NCBI GenBank assembly: GCA_024763215.1
Contig: JANTFX010000022.1
Span: 1-35,563, forward strand
Direction of reading: 5' to 3'
Length of the DNA stretch: 35,563 nt
Source: Candidatus Krumholzibacteriia bacterium
GTDB lineage: Bacteria > Krumholzibacteriota > Krumholzibacteriia > LZORAL124-64-63
A program made the translations under genes and the position numbers. The notes below the pieces were generated by a model. That model did no database searches. It was not told the DNA's origin and saw nothing but the letters and a program-made list of their open reading frames with translations. Below, piece by piece: positions 1-8,250 of the stretch. The stretch's first letter is position 1, and each line of letters opens with the position of its first letter.

Positions 1-35
1 ACATCCGGGACTTCACTGTTTTCAGACCGCAGCGA

Positions 36-1295
36 CTAGTCGAGCAGATCCCCCAGCACATCCTTGTGCACGGTGAAGCTCAGCATCTTCAGCTTGATGA
101 AGTCCTGCCGCCACATGTAGTAGCCCTTGTACTTGCCCAGCCGGCTGGAGCGGTTGGAATCCTTGATCAGATACCAGTAGTCGTCCCCCACCTGGGTGCG
201 CCCGACCAGGTGCAGGCCGTGGTCGTCGCCGGTGGTGCCGTTCTCGATGCGGAATTCCCGGCTGGCCTGGTTGATGTAGGCCTCGGGGATGTCCCACTCG
301 GGGATGATGGCCTTGTCCGCCTTGCCGTCCATGCCCGGCTCGCTGTTGTCCCCGCCGATGGCCATGGTGTATCCCATGTCCAGGGCCTTGTTGATGGTCC
401 CCATGAAATCGTCCAGGGACAGGTTCAGGTAGTTGTCGTTGCGCCGCCAGTTGTCGTGCACGTCCAGCAGCACCCTGGTGTTGAAGGGCGCGTTCATGCG
501 CGAGACGCAGCACACGTAGTCGGCGGGATCCAGCCTGAGCACATCGTGCAGGAACGCCTTGGGATCGTAGGTGCTCCCCTGGTAGGTGAAGGTCGCGGGC
601 ACCGGGCCCAGGTACCTGTCCAGGATGCCGCGCACGCAGCGCAGGTTGCGCTCGATGTCGATGTCGCCGCTGTCGAGGACCCACTTGAGGTAGCCCTTGA
701 GCTCGGCGATCAGCTCGCGGTGGTCGTGGCGCCCGTCCGGGTACAGGACCCCCTGGTAGGCGGACTCGGGCACGGCTCCGTACTGGGTGTAGATGGCCAG
801 GGTGGCGTCGCTCTCGCTGCCCTCGTCCACTGGGGTGTGGCCGTAGGTCTTCAGGTAGCTGCGGGCCTTTTCCACGTATTCCCAGTAGACCACCCACATC
901 TCCGACAGCTTGACCTGCTTGCCTGTGATCCGGTGGACTTCGCTCTCTGTGAACGAGACCGAGCTGAAGGCCCAGCACGTGCCCGTGTAGTACTGCGGCA
1001 CCGGCGGGTTGTGCCACAGCTGGGTGAAATCATCCGGGCCCTGGGGCGCCTGCACCTGGGACCAGTCCACGCGCAATGACTGCTTGGCGTCCTTCTTGGC
1101 CTTGGCCTCGGCCGCGTAACGGTCGTCCACGACCTTGCGCAGGGAATCGCGGACCGCCTGGCGCGCCTCGTAGGCCTTGGTCATCTCATCTAGCACGGGG
1201 TACTTGTACTGGGGGCGGTAGACGGCGTCCTGGGCCAGGGCCGACGACACAGGCAGGAGCATCAGCGACAGGAAGAGCAATGCGCGCTTGATCAT
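36..1295 (-). CDS. Secreted C1 (papain-like) cysteine peptidase, aminopeptidase C-like
   Basis: A 419-residue papain-fold peptidase of the bleomycin hydrolase/aminopeptidase C type, probably acting on peptides outside the cytoplasm. Residues 1-21 form a Sec signal peptide ending in SALA|Q. The oxyanion Gln101 and nucleophile Cys107 lie in QYYTGTCWAF with the papain-like six-residue spacing. The catalytic His is probably His359 in DDHGLHLVG. The usual KNSWG motif reads KDSNR (378-382), so the position normally holding the catalytic Asn is Asp379. The C-terminal stretch GYYMW...KLKMLSFTVHKD matches the end of C1 aminopeptidases. The ATG at 1295 has AAGGAG nine bases upstream. A longer in-frame reading back to 1409 has no such site and would bury the signal peptide. 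It is divergent from the NSS transporter, which could take up amino acids it releases. The family is clear; the substrate is inferred. Confidence 0.88.
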   Translation of the reverse strand: MIKRALLFLSLMLLPVSSALAQDAVYRPQYKYPVLDEMTKAYEARQAVRDSLRKVVDDRYAAEAKAKKDAKQSLRVDWSQVQAPQGPDDFTQLWHNPPVPQYYTGTCWAFSSVSFTESEVHRITGKQVKLSEMWVVYWEYVEKARSYLKTYGHTPVDEGSESDATLAIYTQYGAVPESAYQGVLYPDGRHDHRELIAELKGYLKWVLDSGDIDIERNLRCVRGILDRYLGPVPATFTYQGSTYDPKAFLHDVLRLDPADYVCCVSRMNAPFNTRVLLDVHDNWRRNDNYLNLSLDDFMGTINKALDMGYTMAIGGDNSEPGMDGKADKAIIPEWDIPEAYINQASREFRIENGTTGDDHGLHLVGRTQVGDDYWYLIKDSNRSSRLGKYKGYYMWRQDFIKLKMLSFTVHKDVLGDLLD

Positions 1296-1335
1296 GGGAG
1301 CAATCTCCTTGGTTGAGGCCAAAACCGGCGGGACG

Positions 1336-1364
1336 ACTATAGCCCCCGGGCCACCGCGGGGCAA
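1336..1364 (-). promoter_or_regulatory. Sigma70-like promoter of the C1 peptidase gene
   Basis: Read on the minus strand there is TTGCCC (1364-1359), a 17-base spacer, then TATAGT (1341-1336). Transcription would start near 1329, giving a leader of about 34 bases before the ATG at 1295. The match is 4/6 and 5/6 to consensus. No transcript evidence is available. Confidence 0.5.
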
Positions 1365-1367
1365 CTC

Positions 1368-1397
1368 TTGACAGTTTCCGGCCACGGCCCCTAACCT
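1368..1397 (+). promoter_or_regulatory. Possible promoter of the NSS transporter gene
   Basis: A perfect TTGACA at 1368-1373 is followed after 18 bases by TAACCT (1392-1397), a weak -10. It lies back to back with the peptidase promoter, the two -35 boxes being four bases apart, so one regulator could act on both. Confidence 0.4.
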
Positions 1398-1435
1398 GCG
1401 GCAGCACACGTATCATCCGGGAAAAGGAGCAACCC

Positions 1436-2830
1436 GTGGCGGCACCCCGAGGACAATGGAGCGGAAAGCTGGGATTCATCCTGGCCGCGGCCGGCAGCGC
1501 CGTGGGCCTGGGCAACCTGTGGAAGTTTCCCTACATCACCTACGAGAACCACGGCGGTGCCTTCGTGCTCGTCTACCTCTGCGCCGTCGCCCTGGTCGGC
1601 ATACCCATCATGATCGCCGAGATCATCCTCGGCCGCCGGAGCCAGTTGAGCCCCGTGGGCGCTTTCGGCAAGCTGGCAAAGGGCCTGCCCGGTGGCAAGG
1701 CCTGGCAGGGCCTCGGTTTCCTCGGCGTCTCCGCGGGTTTCGTCATCCTCAGCTACTATTCCATCGTGGCCGGCTGGACGTTGCGCTACACCTGGATGGC
1801 CTTGAGCGGCAGCCTGGGCCGGATCGCCACCCAGCCCGGCGCCCTGGACGCGTTCTTCGGCAATTACGTGGCCGACGGCGGCGCCCAGATCCTGGGCAAC
1901 GGCCTGTTCATGCTCCTGACCGTCGGCGGGGTCTATTTCGGCGTCAAGGCGGGGATCGAGCGGGTCGCCCGGATCCTGATGCCCCTGCTGGTGATGATCC
2001 TGCTGGCTCTGGCCGTCTACGCCACGACCACGGCGGGGTTCCCCAGGGCCGTCGCCTTCCTGTTCCGGCCCAATTTCAGCGAACTGACCAACCACTCCAT
2101 CCTCGAGGCGGTGGGCCACGCCTTCTTCACCCTCAGCCTGGGCATGGGAGCCATCCTCACCTACGGCAGCTACATGGGCAAAACCGAATCCATCCCCATG
2201 GCGGGGCTGGCCATCGCCATCATCGACACGATCATCGCCATCCTGGCCTGCATCGTGATGTTTTCGATCATCTTCACCTTCGACATGGGCGTCTCCAAGA
2301 GCGCGGGGATCCTGTTCACCACCATCCCCGCGGTGTTCTACCAGCTCGCCGGCGGCAGCTGGATCGCCGCCTCCTTCTATGTTCTGGTCGCGTTCGCCGC
2401 CCTGACCAGCACCATCAGCCTGCTTGAAGTCGTCTCCAGCTACGCCATCGACGAGCTGGGATGGTCCCGCCACCAGGCCACCTTGACCATGGGCCTGGCG
2501 ATCTTCGTGTTCGGCATCCTCAACGCCTTGAGCCTGGGCGCCAACGCCACCCTCTCGGGCGTGGCTCCCCTCGGCAAGACCCATGCCGGGGTGTTCAACA
2601 CCCTGGACTACCTGGCCTCCAACTGGATGCTGCCGGTCGGCGGACTCTTCATCGCCATCTTCACCGGTTGGGTCATGTCGGCTCGGGATACGTGGGACGA
2701 AATCAGGCGGGGCAGCGAAGGCAGCCGGACCCTCTACGACGTCTGGCGCGTGCTGATCCGGTTCACCGCCCCCATCGCGGTGGGCGCCATCATCTTCAGC
2801 ATCATCTTCCTGGGCATGGAATACCAGTAG
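1436..2830 (+). CDS. Sodium-dependent transporter, NSS/SNF family
   Basis: A 464-residue inner-membrane sodium symporter of the neurotransmitter:sodium symporter family (LeuT fold), expected to import amino acids or related amines with Na+. TM1 carries the family signature AAAGSAVGLGNLWKFPY near residues 17-33, including the unwound GLGN segment that in LeuT helps bind Na+ and substrate. It is followed by GGAFVLVY and GIPIMIAEIILGR. Hydrophobic segments continue to the C-terminus, about 11-12 in all, as in bacterial members of 440-510 residues. The start is GTG at 1436 with AAGGAG six bases upstream (1424-1429). The stop is one base from the stop of the convergent response regulator, leaving no room for a terminator between them. 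Substrate specificity cannot be read from the sequence. Confidence 0.92.
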   Translation: MAAPRGQWSGKLGFILAAAGSAVGLGNLWKFPYITYENHGGAFVLVYLCAVALVGIPIMIAEIILGRRSQLSPVGAFGKLAKGLPGGKAWQGLGFLGVSAGFVILSYYSIVAGWTLRYTWMALSGSLGRIATQPGALDAFFGNYVADGGAQILGNGLFMLLTVGGVYFGVKAGIERVARILMPLLVMILLALAVYATTTAGFPRAVAFLFRPNFSELTNHSILEAVGHAFFTLSLGMGAILTYGSYMGKTESIPMAGLAIAIIDTIIAILACIVMFSIIFTFDMGVSKSAGILFTTIPAVFYQLAGGSWIAASFYVLVAFAALTSTISLLEVVSSYAIDELGWSRHQATLTMGLAIFVFGILNALSLGANATLSGVAPLGKTHAGVFNTLDYLASNWMLPVGGLFIAIFTGWVMSARDTWDEIRRGSEGSRTLYDVWRVLIRFTAPIAVGAIIFSIIFLGMEYQ

Positions 2831-2831
2831 C

Positions 2832-3476
2832 TCAGTCGAGGTTCGTCAAGCCGTGGCGAATGGCCACCCGGGTCAGCTCGGCCACGCTGCCGCACTCCAG
2901 CTTCTGCATCAGGGAGGCCCGGAAGGTGTGGACGGTCTTGTGGCTGATGCCCAGCTTGGCTCCGATCTCCTTGACAGTCAGCCCCTCGGCCAGCAGCTGC
3001 AGGGTCTGCCGCTCGCGGGGCGTCAGCTTGGTGAGCAGGGGCGGGCGCTTCCCGCCAAGCCCCTCCACCTCATCCAGCATCAGGTCCGCCACCTTGGCGC
3101 CCATGTATTTCCTGCCCTCCATCACGTCCCGCAGCGCCTGCTTCAACTCGGAAAAGGAAGCGGATTTCAACACGTAGCCCCACGCGCCGTTCTTGAACGC
3201 CACGTTGACGAACTCCCGCTCGCGGTGCATGGACAGGATCACGCAGCGGGTGTCCACGCCGGGATTCTTCGTGATCATGCGCACGGCCTCGATGCCGTTC
3301 ATGCCCGGCATGGTGATGTCGACCAGGGCCACATCCGGATTGAACTCGCCGACCAGAGCCACGAGCTGATCACCGTCGGCGGCGGTGCCCACGATTTCGA
3401 ACTCCGGATCGGCGTCGAAGCACTTCTTCAGCCCTTCGATCACAAGGTTGTGGTCATCAGCGAGAACGATCTTCAT
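2832..3476 (-). CDS. NarL/FixJ-family response regulator
   Basis: A 214-residue two-component output protein. The N-terminal receiver domain (about 1-120) has the acidic pair Asp7/Asp8, the phospho-acceptor Asp53 in ALVDITMPGMNG, Ser82 at the switch position and Lys104 in GYVLKSA. The C-terminal LuxR-type helix-turn-helix (about 148-210) contains LTPRERQTLQLLAEG and the recognition region KEIGAKLGISHKTVHTF. It should bind DNA when phosphorylated. Its ATG overlaps the stop of the upstream histidine kinase by four bases (ATGA), indicating translational coupling and a cognate pair. Targets are unknown. The divergent hutU-thyX genes and the convergent transporter are candidates only by position. 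Confidence 0.94.
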   Translation of the reverse strand: MKIVLADDHNLVIEGLKKCFDADPEFEIVGTAADGDQLVALVGEFNPDVALVDITMPGMNGIEAVRMITKNPGVDTRCVILSMHREREFVNVAFKNGAWGYVLKSASFSELKQALRDVMEGRKYMGAKVADLMLDEVEGLGGKRPPLLTKLTPRERQTLQLLAEGLTVKEIGAKLGISHKTVHTFRASLMQKLECGSVAELTRVAIRHGLTNLD

Positions 3477-5083
3477 CGGTCAGCCTCTTCTCCGCTCTCC
3501 CGGGTGGTCATATCCCGGGGCAGGGTGATGGTGATCCGGGTGCCGGCTCCATGATCCAGTTCCAGGCTCCCACCCAGGGGCTCCAGCTGCTGCCGGATGC
3601 TGAACAGACCGAACCCCCCCGGCCGTGGATCCTGCCGGGGCCCGGCACCCGCAGGCTCGAAACCGCGCCCGTTGTCCGACACGGTCAGCACCAGGTTCCG
3701 GGCGCCTTTCTCCAGGCGGACCGACACCTCGTCCGCCCCTGCGTGCTTGGCCGCGTTGACCAGCAACTCCCTTGCGATCCGGTAAAGCAGGACGGCCGCA
3801 CCGGCATCAGGCTCGGCGCCCGGGCCGGAGATGACCATCGAATAGCGGCCCGCATGATCTTGATCGAACTTGCGCACCAAGGCCTGCAGGGCCGGCCCCA
3901 GGCCCAGTTCGTACAGTAAAGGCGGGCTCAGGTCAAAGGTCAAATCCTGGGTCTTGCGCATGGCATCGCGCAGCAGCCCGATCATCTTCTCGATGCGGTC
4001 AGGAGCAGGGGGCCCTTCCTCCAAACACGCCTGCAACTGGTAGTGCAGGGCGGAGAGATCCTGGCCGATGCCGTCATGCAACAACTGGGCCAGTTTGCGG
4101 CGCTGGTCTTCCTCGGCGTTGCTCAGTTGCAGGGCCAGGGAACGCAGGGCAACTTCATCATGTTTCCGCTGGGAAATATCCCGGACCAGACTCAAGTATT
4201 CCCCCCGAGCGCAGCCGGTGGTCATGACCTCGAAATAGCGGATCTCGCCGCCCACATCGAGGGAGATCTCGGTTATCACGGGAGATTCGCCCGCATCGAT
4301 CCTGGGCATGATCTCACGATGAAGGTTAAACTTTTCGGGGCCCAGAAATTCCGGAAGGGTTTGGGTTTCGAGTATCCGGGTGAGGCCGGGGTCGGGATCG
4401 CTCATGCCGATATGCATATCCAGCACCCGGCCCTTGCGGTCATAGACGACCATGGTATCGGGCAAGGCCTCCAGGATGGCCCGGTTGCGAACCTCGCTAC
4501 GGGCCAGGCGCCGCCAGAGGGTCCGGCCGTCCACCGCCGCGCTGATCAGGTCCGCTGCCAGCTGCAGGAGGTGGTAATCGGAGGGATACCAGGGCTGCTC
4601 CCTCTTGACCGCGTCGAAGCCGGCAAAGCCGATGGCGTTGCCCTGCCGCCCCCGCATGGCCACCAGGACCAGGGACTTGATGCCCTGGGCGAGAAGGTTC
4701 TCCTTTTCAAAACCGGCTTCGGGCGGCAGATCGGCCACCACGGGAATATCCACGAAAACCTCTTCCTCCAGACGGCGCATCAGGTAGGGGAAGGCCTCCA
4801 GGGGTATGTCCTGCAGGTTGTCCTTTTCGGCCGTGATCCCCTCGGCGCACCACTCATGGGTGTTGGAAGAGGTTCCCTGCGCGAAGTCATGCAGGAATAC
4901 GTAGCTGCGGTCGGCCCCCACGAACTTGCCGATCTCGGCCAGGGCGCTGTCGATGGCCTGGTCCAGTTCATCCGGAGGCACCCCCACGAAAGACCTGGAC
5001 ACGCGCGCGACCAGGGCCTCCAGTTCGACGCGGCGTTCCAGATCCAGGGAGGACGACTCGGGCTTCTCACCGGGTGCATGCAT
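3473..5083 (-). CDS. Cytoplasmic GAF-PAS sensor histidine kinase, NarX/DegS-type
   Basis: A 536-residue kinase with no transmembrane segment, so it probably senses a cytoplasmic signal. A GAF-like domain spans about 22-185 and a PAS-like domain about 203-305, ending in LVRDISQRK. The HisKA_3 dimerisation segment has the phospho-acceptor His336 in RRKLAQLLHDGIGQ. The ATP-binding domain shows the N box RELLVNAAKHAGA (Asn443), the G1 box VSDNGRGF and the G2 box GGFGLFSI. I chose the ATG at 5083 because AGGAGGT lies nine bases upstream; a TTG at 5107 is in frame but has no good site. It is co-transcribed with the response regulator through an ATGA overlap. The gene is divergent from hutU. What it senses is not evident. 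Confidence 0.92.
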   Translation of the reverse strand: MHAPGEKPESSSLDLERRVELEALVARVSRSFVGVPPDELDQAIDSALAEIGKFVGADRSYVFLHDFAQGTSSNTHEWCAEGITAEKDNLQDIPLEAFPYLMRRLEEEVFVDIPVVADLPPEAGFEKENLLAQGIKSLVLVAMRGRQGNAIGFAGFDAVKREQPWYPSDYHLLQLAADLISAAVDGRTLWRRLARSEVRNRAILEALPDTMVVYDRKGRVLDMHIGMSDPDPGLTRILETQTLPEFLGPEKFNLHREIMPRIDAGESPVITEISLDVGGEIRYFEVMTTGCARGEYLSLVRDISQRKHDEVALRSLALQLSNAEEDQRRKLAQLLHDGIGQDLSALHYQLQACLEEGPPAPDRIEKMIGLLRDAMRKTQDLTFDLSPPLLYELGLGPALQALVRKFDQDHAGRYSMVISGPGAEPDAGAAVLLYRIARELLVNAAKHAGADEVSVRLEKGARNLVLTVSDNGRGFEPAGAGPRQDPRPGGFGLFSIRQQLEPLGGSLELDHGAGTRITITLPRDMTTRESGEEADR

Positions 5084-5106
5084 GGTCTGTAAACCTCCTG
5101 CCGACA

Positions 5107-5135
5107 ATTATCGCACACCAGGGGCGCGGAGGAAA
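5107..5135 (-). promoter_or_regulatory. Possible extended -10 promoter for the kinase-regulator operon
   Basis: On the minus strand TGCGATAAT (5115-5107) forms an extended -10 (TGn plus GATAAT), with a weak TTTCCT 17 bases further upstream. It would give a short leader of under 25 bases carrying the AGGAGGT site before the ATG at 5083. Confidence 0.4.
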
Positions 5136-5224
5136 GCCGGGCCATGGAGATGACGGTTCCTGTACCCGGCTGATTGCTTGTGTTATCTTCGCCCCGGACA
5201 GGAAAAACCACGTGGAGGTCCATC

Positions 5225-7291
5225 GTGAACCATCAAGAACATGACATCACGGCCGAGGAATTCCAGCGCCTGGTGACCCGGGGCATCCCCGCCGAACTTC
5301 CCCCATACCCGGCAGAGGATCCGGGCATCAGCCGCGCCCCGGTGCGGCCCCTGGTCCTGGATGAGCGGGAAAAGGAACTGGCCGTCGCCAACGCCCTACG
5401 CTACTTCCCGGCCGGCATGCACGCCGAACTGGCCCCGGAATTCGCCGCGGAGTTGGCCCGCTGGGGCCGCATCTACATGCACCGCTTCCGGCCGGCCTAC
5501 CGGATGCACGCCCGGCCCATCGACCGGTATCCGGCCCGCAGCCGTCAGGCCGCGGCCATCATGGTCATGATCCAGAACAACCTGGATCCGGCCGTGGCCC
5601 AGCACCCCTACGAGCTGATCACCTACGGGGGCAACGGCACCGTCTTCCAGAACTGGGCCCAGTACCTGCTGACCATGAAGTACCTGTCCGAGATGACCGA
5701 CGAGCAGACCCTGGTCATGTATTCGGGGCACCCCCTGGGGTTGTTCCCCTCCCACAAGGACGCCCCGCGGGTCGTGGTCAGCAACGGCATGGTGATCCCC
5801 AACCACAGCAGCGGCGACGATTACCTGCGTCTGTCGGCCCTGGGCGTGACCAGCTACGGGCAGATGACCGCCGGCAGCTTCATGTACATCGGTCCCCAGG
5901 GCATCGTCCACGGCACCACCATCACCATCCTGGGCGCCGGGCGCCTGTACCTGGGCGAAGGCGCCGATCCCGAGCATCCTTTGCGCGGCAAGCTGTACGT
6001 CAGCAGCGGCCTGGGCGGCATGAGCGGCGCCCAGGGCAAGGCCGCCGTGATCGCAGGTTGCGTCGGCGTGCTGGCCGAGATCAATCCCGCCGCCGCGCGC
6101 AAACGCCTCGAACAGGGCTGGGTGGACGAGCTGCACACCGACCTGCCCGAGCTGCTGGAGCGCATCCGGGCGGCCAAGGCCGCCGGGGAAGCCGTGGCCC
6201 TGGCCTACCAGGGCAACGTCGTGGACCTGTGGGAGGCCCTGGCCGACAGCGAGATCACCGTCGAGCTGGGCAGCGACCAGACCAGCCTGCATATCCCCTA
6301 CACCGGCGGCTATTACCCGGCCGGCATGTCGTACGAGGAGAGCAACGCCATGCTGGCGGCCGACCCCGCCGCCTTCAAGGAGCGCGTGCAGGCCTCCCTG
6401 CTGCGCCACATCGCGGCCGTCGGCCGCTGCGTGGACAAGGGGATGCACTTCTGGGACTACGGCAACGCCTTTTTGCTCGAATGCAGCCGCGCCGGAGCCG
6501 ACATCGCCCGGCCCGACGGCGGCTTCATCTACCCCAGCTACGTCGAGAACATCATGGGCCCCATGTTCTTCGACTACGGCTTCGGCCCCTTCCGCTGGGT
6601 CTGCACCAGCGGAAGGCCCGAGGACCTGGAGACCACCGACCGCATCGCCGGCGACGTGACCGAGCAGCTGGCGGCCGCCGCGCCACCGGAGATCCGGCAG
6701 CAGTATCTGGACAACCTGCGCTGGATCCGCCGGGCCGGCGCCAACAAGCTGGTCGTCGGCAGTCAGGCCCGCATCCTTTACAGCGACGCCGCCGGCCGGC
6801 GCGCCATCGCCGCGGCCTTCAACCGGGCCATCGCCCGGGGCGAGATCTCCGCCCCGGTCGTGCTGGGCCGCGACCATCACGACGTCTCGGGCACCGACAG
6901 CCCCTACCGCGAGACCAGCAACATCCGCGACGGGTCGATGTTCTGCGCCGACATGGCCATCCAGAACGTCATCGGGGACGGGTTCCGCGGGGCGACCTGG
7001 GTCAGCATCCACAACGGCGGCGGCGTGGGCTGGGGCGAGGTGATCAACGGGGGCTTCGGCATGGTCCTGGACGGCACCCCGGAAGCGGACCGCCGCCTGC
7101 ACATGATGCTGCACTGGGACGTGAACAACGGCATCGCCCGCCGCGCCTGGGCCCGCAACGAGGGCGCCGAGTTCGCCGCCCAGCGGGCCATGCAGGACGA
7201 CGCGAACATGCGGGTCACCATGCCCGCCCATGCCGACCAGAAGCTGATCGCAGATGCGGTCCGCCGGGCCTTTGCCGACCACCGGGAGTGA
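5225..7291 (+). CDS. hutU: Urocanate hydratase (urocanase), long form
   Basis: A 688-residue cytoplasmic enzyme that uses tightly bound NAD+ to hydrate urocanate to 4-imidazolone-5-propanoate, the second step of histidine breakdown. Family landmarks are YGGNGTVFQNWAQYLLTMKY (about 134-153), SSGLGGMSGAQGKA (about 260-273), a QTSLHIPYTGGYYPAGMS region, and GFGPFRWVCTSGRPEDL. At 688 residues, and with the wording GFGPFRWVCTSG, it resembles the long eukaryotic-type urocanase (about 676) rather than the usual 555-residue bacterial enzyme. The start is GTG at 5225 with GGAGGT five bases upstream; an in-frame ATG at 5174 has no ribosome site. thyX begins two bases after the stop. hutH, hutI and hutG are not in this window, so the rest of the pathway must lie elsewhere if present. 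Confidence 0.96.
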   Translation: MNHQEHDITAEEFQRLVTRGIPAELPPYPAEDPGISRAPVRPLVLDEREKELAVANALRYFPAGMHAELAPEFAAELARWGRIYMHRFRPAYRMHARPIDRYPARSRQAAAIMVMIQNNLDPAVAQHPYELITYGGNGTVFQNWAQYLLTMKYLSEMTDEQTLVMYSGHPLGLFPSHKDAPRVVVSNGMVIPNHSSGDDYLRLSALGVTSYGQMTAGSFMYIGPQGIVHGTTITILGAGRLYLGEGADPEHPLRGKLYVSSGLGGMSGAQGKAAVIAGCVGVLAEINPAAARKRLEQGWVDELHTDLPELLERIRAAKAAGEAVALAYQGNVVDLWEALADSEITVELGSDQTSLHIPYTGGYYPAGMSYEESNAMLAADPAAFKERVQASLLRHIAAVGRCVDKGMHFWDYGNAFLLECSRAGADIARPDGGFIYPSYVENIMGPMFFDYGFGPFRWVCTSGRPEDLETTDRIAGDVTEQLAAAAPPEIRQQYLDNLRWIRRAGANKLVVGSQARILYSDAAGRRAIAAAFNRAIARGEISAPVVLGRDHHDVSGTDSPYRETSNIRDGSMFCADMAIQNVIGDGFRGATWVSIHNGGGVGWGEVINGGFGMVLDGTPEADRRLHMMLHWDVNNGIARRAWARNEGAEFAAQRAMQDDANMRVTMPAHADQKLIADAVRRAFADHRE

Positions 7292-7293
7292 CC

Positions 7294-8244
7294 ATGGAAA
7301 TGCAGCCGGAAGAAAAGCCCCAGTCCGCAGCCTTGCCCCGCCCCCGTGTGCCGGCCCTGGACGAGATCCTCGGCAAGCCCTTCCCGGTCCTGGACGACGG
7401 GTTGATCCGGGTGGTCGACTACATGGGCGACGACGCGGCCATCGTGCAAGCGGCGCGCGTCAGCTACGGCCAGGGGACGAAGAAGGTCAGCGACGACCGT
7501 GGCCTGATCCGCTACCTGCTGCGCAACCGCCACACCACGCCGTTCGAGATGTGCGAGCTGAAGCTACACGTGCGCGTGCCCATGGACGCCTGGCGGCAGT
7601 GGATCCGGCACCGGATGGCCTCGGTGAACGAGACGAGCACGCGCTACTCGGTGGCCATCGACGCCGCCCAGCGTACCGCCCCTGACCGGTGGCGCCTGCA
7701 GGCCGTGGACAACAAGCAGGGCAGCAGCGGCCTGCTGGATCCCGAGGCGGGGGCGCGGTTCTCGGCCGAGGAGGCCGAGCTGCAGGACCACGCCCGCGCG
7801 GTGTACAACCGGCGCCTGGAAGCCGGCCTGGCCCGCGAGCAGGCCCGCAAGGACCTGCCCCTTTGCACGTACACCGAGGCCTACTGGAAGATGGACCTGC
7901 ACAACCTGTTGCATTTCCTGTCCCTGCGCATGGACAGGCACGCCCAGCAAGAGATCCGCGCCTACGCCACGGTGATCGGCCGGGAGATCGTCGCCCGCTG
8001 GGTGCCGTTGACCTGGGAGGCCTTCGAGGACTACCGCCTGGGAGCCCTGGCATTATCCCGTCTGGAGACCGCCATCGTGGCCGCCCTGAGCGGCGGGGAT
8101 GCCGAAAAGGCGCGGGAGATCGCGCGTGAGGCCGGTTGGCTCAAACCATCCAAAAAGGGCGGGCTGGCGCGCAACCGCGAACGCGCCGAATGCGAGGCCA
8201 AGCTGGCGCGCCTGAACATGACCGTTCCCTGGAAAAGTTCCTGA
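7294..8244 (+). CDS. thyX: Flavin-dependent thymidylate synthase ThyX
   Basis: A 316-residue FAD-dependent enzyme that makes dTMP from dUMP using methylene-tetrahydrofolate as carbon donor and NAD(P)H as reductant. The diagnostic ThyX motif RHRMASVNETSTRYS sits at residues 105-119, preceded by the conserved LLRNRHTTPFE segment (75-85). The fold continues through the C-terminal domain with HNLLHFLSLRMDRHAQQEIR. A C-terminal tail of about 60 residues, basic and helical, goes beyond the core domain. The ATG at 7294 has GGGAG five bases upstream and lies two bases after the hutU stop, so the pair is almost surely one transcript. The open frame extends far upstream inside hutU in another frame; that is an artefact of high GC. 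It is the only thymidylate synthase seen here. Confidence 0.96.
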   Translation: MEMQPEEKPQSAALPRPRVPALDEILGKPFPVLDDGLIRVVDYMGDDAAIVQAARVSYGQGTKKVSDDRGLIRYLLRNRHTTPFEMCELKLHVRVPMDAWRQWIRHRMASVNETSTRYSVAIDAAQRTAPDRWRLQAVDNKQGSSGLLDPEAGARFSAEEAELQDHARAVYNRRLEAGLAREQARKDLPLCTYTEAYWKMDLHNLLHFLSLRMDRHAQQEIRAYATVIGREIVARWVPLTWEAFEDYRLGALALSRLETAIVAALSGGDAEKAREIAREAGWLKPSKKGGLARNRERAECEAKLARLNMTVPWKSS

Positions 8245-8250
8245 GCCAGT

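Noticed and set aside
5396-7282. Long minus-strand open frame opposite hutU (628 codons)
   Set aside because: It is an antisense shadow of a strongly conserved gene, rich in Val/Gly/Ala/His with no recognisable domain; such frames are common at this GC content.
6058-7293. Upstream extension of the thyX frame through hutU
   Set aside because: The translation before residue 1 of ThyX is Arg/Pro/Gly-rich noise, and a good ribosome site precedes the ATG at 7294.
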